A stretch of DNA of 64,000 nt from Dethiobacter sp. (lineage in GTDB: Bacteria; Bacillota; Dethiobacteria; DTU022; UBA8154), in NCBI GenBank assembly GCA_020725665.1, contig DYEO01000079.1:19712-83711 (forward strand). The letters are read 5' to 3'. The translations under genes were made by a program, and so were the position numbers. Under the pieces are notes generated by a model, which worked only from the letters and a program-made list of their open reading frames with translations, searched no databases and was not told the DNA's origin. Within the stretch, counting starts at the first letter, position 1; every line of letters starts with the position of its first letter. Positions 20,783 to 29,993 of this stretch are shown piece after piece.

Positions 20783-21867
20783 TTAACTTTCTGATTTCAT
20801 TTTCCCGGCAAGCGCCTGTACTTGAGACATTTTTCCCGCAAACACCTCCATTTTTGCCGGAAAATTATTGCCCAATCCCTGGAAATGGCTTCCGGCAGAC
20901 GTAAGGATGCCAGCCTCCAGAAAACAGCGATGCAGATCGACCCCCCATCAGGATGTGTTTCACAGATAATAAATCCTCTGCATGCTGTTAACAGTTGTTG
21001 TTTAAGTTCCCTGGTTTTTACCTTGCAGGCCTCCAGAAAATCAATCCTTTGCAGAGCCTGTGCGGCTAATGCGGTTGTAACGGTACTCAAAGTGGCAGGA
21101 ATATCTACTTTTTGCCAGGCGTCTTTGAACATTCCCCGGCAAATTCCGTAACCCACGCGAATACCGGCAAGCCCGAAGCCCTTGGAAAAAGATCTTACTA
21201 CGATCACGTTATCGATTCTTTTAAGCAACACGAGAGCGGAGCTGTCTTTGGATAAAAAATCACTGTAGGCTTCATCCACAATGACCGGAATGGCGCAGCG
21301 GTAGGCCTTGGCCACGATCTGTTCCATAAGTTCCAGAGGAATTTGCTGGCCTGTGGGATTATTGGGGGAATCGAGATAGACAGCATCAATACTGTGGTCA
21401 ATCTGTTTTACCATTCGCTCTGCTACTGTCCCATTAAATGCCAGGCCGTCATTTTTTTGCAGTTCAACAGGAAGATACTCCACCCCGGCTACTTTTAATT
21501 CATTCACATACATGGGATATTGGGGGCTGAAGCCCTAAACGCAGTCACCGGCATCGAACATGAACTTTTTTATTCTCTCCAGCACACCCAGAGACCCCGG
21601 CGCAAAAAATACCTCGTCCTCATCCAGTTTAGCAGTATCGCCCCAGTAATCACAGAGGGCTTTTCTTAAGCGGTTTGCCAGCAGATCGGGATAGAGGCGG
21701 AGATCATCTTCACCGAAACGGGAGAAAACCTCCAGGAGCCCGGGAGGCGCACCAAAAGGATTTATTCCTTCGGAACAGTCTTCAACAATATCCCGGTCTG
21801 CCTCAGCAGGCCCATGCCCGTATACATATTGCTCAGTTTCAATATCCTGCAGGTGTTTCCGCGGCAT
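20783..21867 (-). pseudogene. Threonine-phosphate decarboxylase / histidinol-phosphate aminotransferase-like (PLP class I/II), disrupted
   Basis: Two ORFs in the same frame (21535..21867 and 20797..21513) separated by TAG at 21535-21537: ...FDAGDCV*GFSPQYPMYVNEL...DSPNNPTGQQIP...VDEAYSDF...VVRSFSKGFGLAGIRVGYG. A second lesion shifts the C-terminus near 20925; the alternate frame reads HRCFLEAGILTSAGSHFQGLG. Confidence 0.8.
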
Positions 21868-21917
21868 TATGCCTCAACCTTTCTCCGTCAAGCATCTGCT
21901 GCAGGTCGGCATCACTG

Positions 21918-22535
21918 TATGAGCAGTTAACAACATTAAAAACAGAATTGTCCAACCCCCGGGCAAGAAAAAAGGAACGTTCTACTGTTGAAAACAAGGT
22001 CCAGGAAATCCTAAAGGGCGAACGGGGACCGGAACTGATCAAAGCAACGATCCTGGAAAAAGAAAAGGGACGCTTTGATCTTACATGGGAACTGGATAGG
22101 GAATTCTACCATTGGCTCACGGAAATCTATTACGGTAAAAAGATCCTGGTCACCTGCCGGGACGAGTGGAGCAATGAAGATATTATTGCCGCTTATCACG
22201 GTCAAGGCAACGTGGAGCGCCTATTTAAGCATTTTAAGAACCCTTACCATAATGCTGTGCGGCCACAGTTTCACTGGACAGATCAGAAAATCAAGGTTCG
22301 TACATTTATTTGTGTAACCGGGCTGCTCCTTTCCCAACTTGTATGGAAAAAGGCTAAGGATCTTGGCTATACATCCTCCATTGAAACGATTATTGATGAG
22401 CTCTCCAGGGTAAGACAGGTAGAAACTGTTACGATAACGGGCTTAAAGGGTAAGGCTCCCAAAGAAATACAACTTGAAGAAATGGAGCCGGAATTAGAAA
22501 AAATGTACAACGATATGGTGAATATGGTTATTTAG
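21918..22535 (+). mobile_element. IS transposase remnant (C-terminal part, IS1634/IS4-like)
   Basis: GKKILVTCRDEWSNEDIIAAYHGQGNVERLFKHFKNPYHNAVRPQFHWTDQKIKVRTFICVTGLLL; N-terminal catalytic portion absent. Confidence 0.8.
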
Positions 22536-22536
22536 T

Positions 22537-22968
22537 TTATACAATATTTATGTCTAACGAATGCACAGTTACAGTAGCCTTTAAGGCCATTTTGGCTGAT
22601 GAGCGTAGTAAAGTCACGCTAAGGATAAAAATTCCGATTAGCACTGTAAACATGGGCGCCGTAATCCTCAAAGAGCCTGCCCGGGAGACGCCGATCATGA
22701 TGATACTGTTGAAAAGCAGCAGCCTGCCCAAAAAAGAGGTAAAGAAACCGGAACCGACAAAAGCAAGGAGGCTGGACAGGTTCAAACCGCCCGCTTGCGT
22801 AATGAGGATGATAAACGGAAGGAGTATCAGGTTAACTAAATTGTTTACCGCCAGCGTAAGGAATAACCCCTCATGGGAGGTCAGTTCGCCCTGATGGTTT
22901 CCCCTGGCGACGGCAACGTTGGTCGCGCCGAAAAATAGCGCTGATAGCAAAGCAAGGATAATGCCCAT
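22537..22968 (-). pseudogene. EamA/DMT-family transporter, N-terminal fragment
   Basis: MGIILALLSALFFGATNVAVARGNHQGELTSHEGLFLTLAVNNLVNL...; stops after about 140 aa where the IS remnant begins. Confidence 0.65.
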
Positions 22969-22990
22969 GGGGATTTACCCCTTCCCAGAA

Positions 22991-23028
22991 AAAATTTGTC
23001 CGGCCCCCGTCATGGCGGCCGGACAAAT
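22991..23028 (-). terminator. Terminator of the liv-type operon
   Basis: ATTTGTCCGGCC (22994-23005) / GGCCGGACAAAT (23017-23028), followed by T-run on the minus strand. Confidence 0.8.
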
Positions 23029-23039
23029 CAACATTTTTC

Positions 23040-24278
23040 CTACCACTTAGGCTTGGGGATCAGCAACTTGGCTGTAGCTGTTTCTGCCGGCCAGACTATT
23101 TCCAGCTCCCCTTGCTGCCATTGCAGCCACATGGCAGGCATCCTCAGGTTCTCCACACCCGTAAAACCAATAGGTCCGTTAATGGTTTCAAATTCACTTG
23201 TGGCGATTACGTTCCGCACAGCTTCACGGTCAAGACTGCCTGCTTTCGTCAAAGCTTGCTCCAGTATTTCACAACTTACATAGGCAAGGGCAGAGTCCAA
23301 ATAGTCAGGCCGTTCACCATATTTTTCCACAAAGCCGTTGTAAAAATCCTGGGCTCCCGGCCAACCACCCTTGGGACTCCAGTGGCCCTGCGTTAAAATC
23401 CCTTCCGTGGCAGGCCCGTATACAGCATCGTAAGCAGCAATGGACGGCCCTACCAGGAGGAGGAAGAACTTCGGATTTAAACCGGCTTCCATGGCCTGGT
23501 TGGTGATAAGGAAAGAATCCTCGGGATAGGAAAGGGCTAAATATGCATCCGGGTTAAGACGCTTAATTTCTGCCATAAGGGAAGACAGGTCACTCACACC
23601 TATGGGATAGTCTTTAACGAGGACAACTTCAAAGCCGGCGGCCTTTAAAAGCGGCTCCAGAAACTGTAAATTTTCCCGGGGGAAAAGGTCCTGGACATAG
23701 GTTATGGCAACAGTTTTTAACTGGTTGCGATGCGCTTTCATTAAATCAACCAGCGCTTCTGTCTGCCGGTCAGGGATACAGGAAGTAATGAACCAAAAAT
23801 TCTTGGCATCAAGTTCACGTATTTTTACCGAACAAGCCGTATTTCCCACGACAGGCATCTGGAATTTTTCAGCCAGGGGAGCAATGGCAAAATGGAGCGT
23901 TGTTCCCCAGGGAGGCAGCAGCATATCCACCTTGTCTTCCGTTACAAGTTTTTCATAAATACGCGTGGCCATATCCGTTGAACTCTGGTCGTCGTAATAT
24001 ACAAACTTGACGGGCAGGCTTTTCCCGTACTCCTTTAGATGGATGCCACCCCGCTTATTAACCTGTTCCAACCAAAGGTCATAAGCCCTCATCTGGCTTT
24101 CTGCGGCCGGGGCGTAGATTCCCGTCAGGGAGATGGAAAAACCAATCTTGATTTCCTCCTTATCCTTTGCTGCCGGAGCTGTTGTGTCTTTACCCCCGCA
24201 GCCGGCCAGGGAAAAAACCATTAAAGCCATGCCTAGCAGCAGCAACAAACATACCCAATTTTTCTTTGGCATTGACAT
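23040..24278 (-). CDS. ABC transporter substrate-binding lipoprotein, branched-chain amino acid (LivK) type
   Basis: Lipobox FSLAGC; IKIGFSISLTGIYAPAAESQMRAYDLWLEQVNKRGGI. Confidence 0.88.
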   Translation of the reverse strand: MSMPKKNWVCLLLLLGMALMVFSLAGCGGKDTTAPAAKDKEEIKIGFSISLTGIYAPAAESQMRAYDLWLEQVNKRGGIHLKEYGKSLPVKFVYYDDQSSTDMATRIYEKLVTEDKVDMLLPPWGTTLHFAIAPLAEKFQMPVVGNTACSVKIRELDAKNFWFITSCIPDRQTEALVDLMKAHRNQLKTVAITYVQDLFPRENLQFLEPLLKAAGFEVVLVKDYPIGVSDLSSLMAEIKRLNPDAYLALSYPEDSFLITNQAMEAGLNPKFFLLLVGPSIAAYDAVYGPATEGILTQGHWSPKGGWPGAQDFYNGFVEKYGERPDYLDSALAYVSCEILEQALTKAGSLDREAVRNVIATSEFETINGPIGFTGVENLRMPAMWLQWQQGELEIVWPAETATAKLLIPKPKW

Positions 24279-24293
24279 TCCCTCCTTAAATAT

Positions 24294-25004
24294 TTACATA
24301 CCAAGGTACGCCTTTTTAATATCATCACAACAAAGGAGCTCTTCTCCCCTCCCTTCAACAACAATTTTACCCGTCTCTAAAACATAGACCTTTTGCGCTA
24401 TTTCGAGGGTTTTTTGCAAGTTTTGTTCGACCATTAAAATAGTAACTCCCTTACTGTTGATGCCGACTATAAGATCAAACAGGAGGTTAACAATTACAGG
24501 TGCAAGGCCGATTGAGGGTTCATCAAGCATCAAAAGAGTGGGCTCTGACATAAGGCCTCTCCCAATGGCAAGCATCTGTTGCTCGCCACCGGAAAGTGTT
24601 CCTGCTGCCTGGTTATTTCGTTCCTTCAACCGGGGAAAAAGCTCATAAACCCACTCCAGAGAGTAACGCATATGTTTACGACAACGGCGCACATAGCTCC
24701 CGATCTCCAGATTTTCCTTAACCGTGAGGTGGGGAAAGATCCTGCGCCCTTCCGGGACCAGGCAGATCCCCTTTTCCACCCTCTGGTAAGCATTAAGGGT
24801 GGTGACTGCTTCCCCCTGGAATAAAATAGATCCCGAAGCCGGCTTCAGCAACCCGGCCACAGTATTCATGGTAGTACTTTTACCGGAACTGTTGGAACCC
24901 ACCAGAGCCGTGATAGTGCCTGCTTCCACGCTAAAAGAAACATCCCAAAGGGCCTGTATGCCGTTATAACAAACATTGAGAGACTTAACTTCCAGGAGCG
25001 CCAT
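24294..25004 (-). CDS. livF: ABC transporter ATP-binding protein, LivF type
   Basis: Walker A GSNSSGKST, LSGGEQQMLAIGRGLM, Walker B LLMLDEPS. Confidence 0.9.
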   Translation of the reverse strand: MALLEVKSLNVCYNGIQALWDVSFSVEAGTITALVGSNSSGKSTTMNTVAGLLKPASGSILFQGEAVTTLNAYQRVEKGICLVPEGRRIFPHLTVKENLEIGSYVRRCRKHMRYSLEWVYELFPRLKERNNQAAGTLSGGEQQMLAIGRGLMSEPTLLMLDEPSIGLAPVIVNLLFDLIVGINSKGVTILMVEQNLQKTLEIAQKVYVLETGKIVVEGRGEELLCCDDIKKAYLGM

Positions 25005-25018
25005 ATCACCACCCCCCC

Positions 25019-25750
25019 CTAAGCTGATGTTTTTTCTCCCAGATACGCTTTGATTACTTCCTTTTCCTGAATAACTTCATCCGGTGTGCCTTCCGCAATC
25101 TTCCGGCCGTAATTCAGGACTACAAGCCTGTCGGAAAGCTCCATGAGTGCTTTCATCACATGCTCAACCATAATGATCGAGATATTTTTTTCTTCTCTTA
25201 TTTTCCTGATCAGAACAACCGCTTCCTGTGATTCGGTAGGCGTGAGCCCGGCCAGCACTTCATCCAGCAGCAGCACCCTGGGGTTGGAAGCCAGTGCCCG
25301 TGCTATCTCCAATCGTTTTCTTTCCTGAATGTTAAGTGTTTTTCCCAGAGCCCGGGCCCGGTGTGACAACTCCACAAATTCCAATATTTCCAGCGCAACC
25401 TTTTCCCCTTCAGCCATGCTTACCTTTCTGCCCGGACCAAAAACACTGCCCACCATGACATTTTGCAAAACACTGAGTTCCTGGAAAGGGCGAACAAGCT
25501 GAAACGTTCTGGCCAGGCCCATTTTCACAATTTGATATGGCTTAAAAAATGTAATATCCGTCTGCAGTAACGTAATGTTCCCCCTGGTCGGGCGGTGATA
25601 ACCGCTAAGCAGGTTAAACAAGGTTGTCTTTCCAGCGCCGTTTGGCCCCATGATGCCCAATACTTCGTTTTCCCGCAGGCACATATCCACATCGGCCAAA
25701 GCCAGCAGGCCGGTAAATTGCTTTGTCAAGCCTTTCCCCTGTAAAATCAT
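25019..25750 (-). CDS. livG: ABC transporter ATP-binding protein, LivG type
   Basis: Walker A GPNGAGKTT, LARTFQLVRPFQELSVLQNVMVG, LLLDEVLAGL. Confidence 0.9.
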   Translation of the reverse strand: MILQGKGLTKQFTGLLALADVDMCLRENEVLGIMGPNGAGKTTLFNLLSGYHRPTRGNITLLQTDITFFKPYQIVKMGLARTFQLVRPFQELSVLQNVMVGSVFGPGRKVSMAEGEKVALEILEFVELSHRARALGKTLNIQERKRLEIARALASNPRVLLLDEVLAGLTPTESQEAVVLIRKIREEKNISIIMVEHVMKALMELSDRLVVLNYGRKIAEGTPDEVIQEKEVIKAYLGEKTSA

Positions 25751-26715
25751 AACTCTTTTCTCCTTTCCGGTGAGGATACATTTTTAAATACATCTTTTAT
25801 AAATCCGGGTACATTGATCTTGCTCAGCAGACCGGCCAGCCCCTGGGGCAGAAACATGACGATAAAAATCAGGATCACGCCCAGGGCAATCATATAAAAA
25901 TTAGGATAACGGGCCCAGAGGGACTGGGAAAGGAGTGTCAACATGGTAGCGCCAATGATCGGACCGTGAACATATGCAATACCCCCCAAAAAAGCCGTAA
26001 TTGTTACCTGGAACGACATCATGGGGTTAAAGACGGTATAAGGATCGATATAGGTCCAGCGCATGGCCATTACAGCACCGATCATACCCGGGAAAAAGGC
26101 GGATATGGCAAAAGCCTTCCACTTTGCCAGAGCGGCGTTGACCCCCAACGCCTCGGCAGCGTCCTCATCATCTTTAATGCTCATCAATGCAAGCCCAAAA
26201 CGGGAACGCTTAATCAGATAAGCTGTAGCAATGGACAAAAGACAAATAACAAGAACCCAATAATACAGATTTTCCAAAGACGGTGTTCTCAGCAGAATTC
26301 TCCCCACCGTACCCCGAATATTTACCTCGTAATAAACCAGGCTGTATTTGACAAATTCACTTAATCCCAATGTCAGGATAACAAAGTAAGGGCCTTTAAC
26401 ACGCAAAACGGGATATCCTACAACTGCTGCAACAAACACACAAATGAGCCCACTCAAAAGAATTAATATTGGGAATGGTAGTATCTGCCAATAACTGGCC
26501 ACAAAATAGGCGCCTATTCCTAAAAAGGCCCCATGCCCCAAAGAAATGTAACCTGTAAATCCTGCCAGTATTAACCAGCTAGTGACCAAACCGATCCACA
26601 TCAGAATATTAAGGATAACAGAAGTAGTATATGTTGTGGCAAACTGTGGAACTAGAAGCAAACTAAGCATGATTAAAGCAATAGCAACTGGTTTGACATA
26701 GGCCTGCATATGCAT
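25747..26715 (-). CDS. livM: ABC transporter permease, LivM type
   Basis: GYISLGHGAFLGIGAYFVA, IKDDEDAAEALGVN. Confidence 0.9.
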   Translation of the reverse strand: MHMQAYVKPVAIALIMLSLLLVPQFATTYTTSVILNILMWIGLVTSWLILAGFTGYISLGHGAFLGIGAYFVASYWQILPFPILILLSGLICVFVAAVVGYPVLRVKGPYFVILTLGLSEFVKYSLVYYEVNIRGTVGRILLRTPSLENLYYWVLVICLLSIATAYLIKRSRFGLALMSIKDDEDAAEALGVNAALAKWKAFAISAFFPGMIGAVMAMRWTYIDPYTVFNPMMSFQVTITAFLGGIAYVHGPIIGATMLTLLSQSLWARYPNFYMIALGVILIFIVMFLPQGLAGLLSKINVPGFIKDVFKNVSSPERRKEL

Positions 26716-26717
26716 AG

Positions 26718-27632
26718 CTAAAACCCCTTACCAAATATTCCCTTAGGTTTAAACAAAACAACAAGTATAAAAATGAGGTAGCTGATTACAGACTCCAAAC
26801 CAGGGGAAGTCAAGGCAGTACCCACAGAACTGACCAGGCCCAGAATAAAGCCGGCCAACAGGCTTCCTCCAACGTTGCCCATGCCTCCAAGGATGACAAC
26901 AATAAAAGCAATAACCGTATAAGGAAGTCCCATAAACGGGGAAAAGACATAATACATACTAAGCAGTACTCCCGCAACACCCGCCATGGCAAAGCTTATG
27001 GCAAAGCTGATAATATAAATTTTATTAACATTTATACCCATAAGCTTGCAGCATTCCCGGTCCTGTATAACGGCACGAATGGCTTTACCCACCAGGGTCT
27101 TTTGTATGAGCAGATAACATCCCAGGCACAACACAACGCCAATAGCAAAGGAAAGCAACCTGTTCGCCGTTACCGGTACGCCCGCCAGGTGGATAACTTT
27201 GGACATATACGTGTAGCTTCTGAGGTTTGCCCCCCAGAAAAATACGGCAATATTTTGCATAATAATCGATAGGGCAAAAAAGATCAGCAAAGAATTTGCA
27301 GCCATCATATCCTGGCTCTGAGACCTTTTTAACAGCGGATTAAACAAACAAAAAAATATAAAAATACCGAAAAGGGCAGATCCAACCGCCACCAGCAACA
27401 GGGAAAACAGCGGACTTAACTGATTTATGGTATACATCCAGTAAGCCGCAAAAGCTCCGAACATGATCAACTCGCCATGGGCAACGTTTAAAAGCCGCAT
27501 GGTCCCGTAAATGAGGTTTAAACCTAAGGCTATTAAAGCGTAAACCCCTCCCATAATTAAGCCTGCCAATACTACCTGGGCTATCGCATCCATACTTATA
27601 ACCAATCTCCTAATGCATAATTTATTAAACAA
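26718..27632 (-). CDS. livH: ABC transporter permease, LivH type
   Basis: GGVYALIALGLNLIYGTMRLLNVAHGELIMFGAF. Confidence 0.9.
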   Translation of the reverse strand: MFNKLCIRRLVISMDAIAQVVLAGLIMGGVYALIALGLNLIYGTMRLLNVAHGELIMFGAFAAYWMYTINQLSPLFSLLLVAVGSALFGIFIFFCLFNPLLKRSQSQDMMAANSLLIFFALSIIMQNIAVFFWGANLRSYTYMSKVIHLAGVPVTANRLLSFAIGVVLCLGCYLLIQKTLVGKAIRAVIQDRECCKLMGINVNKIYIISFAISFAMAGVAGVLLSMYYVFSPFMGLPYTVIAFIVVILGGMGNVGGSLLAGFILGLVSSVGTALTSPGLESVISYLIFILVVLFKPKGIFGKGF

Positions 27633-27720
27633 TAAACAGTTTTCTAAACAAAGGTAAAATATTAATTTTCATAGGTTAAGAAATATGATATTTCTTGTCA
27701 AATTTATAATGATTATATCC

Positions 27721-27741
27721 ATTTTAATGTTTCATTAAAAT
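27721..27741. promoter_or_regulatory. Perfect AT-rich palindrome upstream of livH (possible operator)
   Basis: ATTTTAATG-TTT-CATTAAAAT, perfect 9-bp arms. Confidence 0.4.
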
Positions 27742-28034
27742 AAGTCAATTTAAACAAAAACTTTTTCCTGTTTTAGTTGAGAATGTACCAATACTGCTTT
27801 GGTTCAAACCAGCCGCCAAACCCCTTAAGTATATTAGCGGCCAGTCGAACCAGAAGTTAATGACAATCAGCACTTACATCATACATGGAAGTTATATCAG
27901 AGGCGAAACCGATGGCAAGGATTCCTGTAGCTGTTAAATTATTCCATCCTTTCTAAATATACTATAATATATTTTTAAAATACCCTGGCTTCGCTGGACG
28001 GATCCAAATGTAAATATATCAAAATAAAAGGCTT

Positions 28035-28068
28035 GCTGTCCCTGGCCGCATAACCGGCCAGGGACAGA
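28035..28068. terminator. Hairpin terminator downstream of hyuB
   Basis: TGTCCCTGGCCG (28037-28048) / CGGCCAGGGACA (28055-28066). Confidence 0.75.
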
Positions 28069-28077
28069 CTCCTTTTT

Positions 28078-29985
28078 TTACCAGCCGGGAGGTCTGGCAA
28101 TGGTTATGTGTGGTTGCACTTCCTCTTCGGTAGGCTCTTTTTCCACCCGGATATTTTCACCAAGTGGATTAATCTCGTGTTCGCCTGTTCCCCGGGGGAA
28201 CGGTTTCTTTCTCAGTTCTTCCCTGAGCTTGTTTGTTGCTTCCCAATCTATTTCATACTCACAGGCATCCTCATCGATAACATTCACTACAACACCATAA
28301 TACTTCTTCGCAGCTTCCATGGTCAGCCACTCATCCATAATGTCTTCCTTTACCAACTCCGGATCGCGGTCCAAAGGATTCCCATAGCCGCCACCGCCGC
28401 TGGAAGTGTAGTAGATATTGTCTCCTGCTTTTAGCGGTTCACCCGTGGCATACATGCCCAGATCCTTCTCCTGCGGTGTTCCCACATTAATCTTCAGGGC
28501 ACAGCCGCCGCCATTGGTACCGCCATTCAGCCCGAACGGAGGGAACTTTTCCCGGTCCCCGTGGATAGTCATGGTAACATCGGTAAGTACCTGCAATTCC
28601 CTTACCAGTGCAAAACCTCCCCGGCGCTTACCGTGGCCGCAACTGTCTTTTCTGGCTTCATAGCGTGTATAGATCACCGGGAACCAGCGCTCTTCCAGTT
28701 CCTGGGGAATCGTCCGGGCGTTGCAGAAGCGCATGAAGATCAGGGACTTGCCATCCTTAAAAACCCGGGCATTTTCGCCCCCCACCGCGTAAGTATACTG
28801 GACAAACGGCCTGCCGGTCCGCGGGTTGATTCCCCCAAGGCACAGATTGGTAAGGCTCACCGCGGCCGGATAGACCCGCCAGGGTTTAACGCTGGCAATA
28901 GCCTGGCTCAGGCAGGCGATGGTTACCGCTTCAATCTTGTCAAATGCTCCGGAGCAATAGCCGGTAGTGCCCGCCGGTTCATTGACATGCACGCAGGTTC
29001 CCGGCTTTGAAATAACATTTATGGAACGTGTTACGCCGTGGTTTAAGGGAAAGAGTTCGGGAAAAGCAATCATGAATCCCAGGAAATTAGCCCCAAGCAA
29101 AGTAGCGCGGGAGCATCCCCAGGAGGCTTTTGGTTGAACATCCGAACCGGTCCAGTCAAAGGTCAACTGATCTCCCTTGACCGTAAGCGTACAGGTTACC
29201 TTGATGGGGGGTTTGCCTTCCTTCAGGACATCCTGATCGCCGAAGTCCTCAAAGTAGTACTCCCCGTCCGGCATCGCCTCAATTTCTTTCCTGAGCATGC
29301 GCTCCGTGTAGTTAAACTGTTCTTCCATGGCAATATGGACCATTTCAGGCCCGTACTTATCCGCCAGTTCGATCATTCTTTTCTCCATTAATTTGCCGGC
29401 TTCAAACTGGGCGGTCAGGTCTCCCCTGCGCTCGATAGCACCCCGGATATTGAGGGATATAAATTTCCAGATGGGCTCGTTGAGTCTGTTGTTTTCATAA
29501 AGCTTAATAGGTGGAATACGAATCCCTTCAGCATAGCAACTGTCGGCATGGGGATTGAAGGTCCCAGGATAAGGTCCGCCGATATCCGGCCAGTGGATCA
29601 CTGTGCAGGAAAAGGCCAGGATCTCTCCCTTGTAAAAAATTGGCCGGATGAGGCGCGTATCATTGACATGGGATCCGGTACGGTAGGGGTCGCTGAAAAG
29701 GTACGCATCTCCAGGCTGCATCTGCGAGACAGGAATGTCTTTTAACAACTCCTTAACCGATTCTTCAAAGGAGCCGTAGTGCGCCGCTGCATCAGTGTGG
29801 CCGTGCGCTACAAGTTCTCCCTTGGGTGTCAGGATAGCATTGGAACGGTCACGGCCCATCCCGATAACGGGGTGGTAGGCAATCCGTTCAATGGTCGTGC
29901 TGGCCTCATAGGCAGCAGCAACAAACGCATTGCGGAGAACTTCAAAAGTGATTAAATCTATTCTCATATCGTGTTCCATTCTCAT
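28078..29985 (-). CDS. Hydantoinase B / acetone-carboxylase-alpha-like (HyuB family)
   Basis: 635 aa; HTDAAAHYGSFEESV, GDAYLFSDPYRTGSHVNDTRLIRPIF, HWPDIGGPYPGTF, YTSSGGGGYGNPLDRDPELV. Confidence 0.9.
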   Translation of the reverse strand: MRMEHDMRIDLITFEVLRNAFVAAAYEASTTIERIAYHPVIGMGRDRSNAILTPKGELVAHGHTDAAAHYGSFEESVKELLKDIPVSQMQPGDAYLFSDPYRTGSHVNDTRLIRPIFYKGEILAFSCTVIHWPDIGGPYPGTFNPHADSCYAEGIRIPPIKLYENNRLNEPIWKFISLNIRGAIERRGDLTAQFEAGKLMEKRMIELADKYGPEMVHIAMEEQFNYTERMLRKEIEAMPDGEYYFEDFGDQDVLKEGKPPIKVTCTLTVKGDQLTFDWTGSDVQPKASWGCSRATLLGANFLGFMIAFPELFPLNHGVTRSINVISKPGTCVHVNEPAGTTGYCSGAFDKIEAVTIACLSQAIASVKPWRVYPAAVSLTNLCLGGINPRTGRPFVQYTYAVGGENARVFKDGKSLIFMRFCNARTIPQELEERWFPVIYTRYEARKDSCGHGKRRGGFALVRELQVLTDVTMTIHGDREKFPPFGLNGGTNGGGCALKINVGTPQEKDLGMYATGEPLKAGDNIYYTSSGGGGYGNPLDRDPELVKEDIMDEWLTMEAAKKYYGVVVNVIDEDACEYEIDWEATNKLREELRKKPFPRGTGEHEINPLGENIRVEKEPTEEEVQPHITIARPPGW

Positions 29986-29993
29986 GTCCTCCT

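Noticed and set aside
21535-21537. TAG as a possible pyrrolysine or readthrough codon in the aminotransferase
   Set aside because: A second frameshift lesion in the same gene and no sign of pyl genes in the window make decay the simpler explanation.
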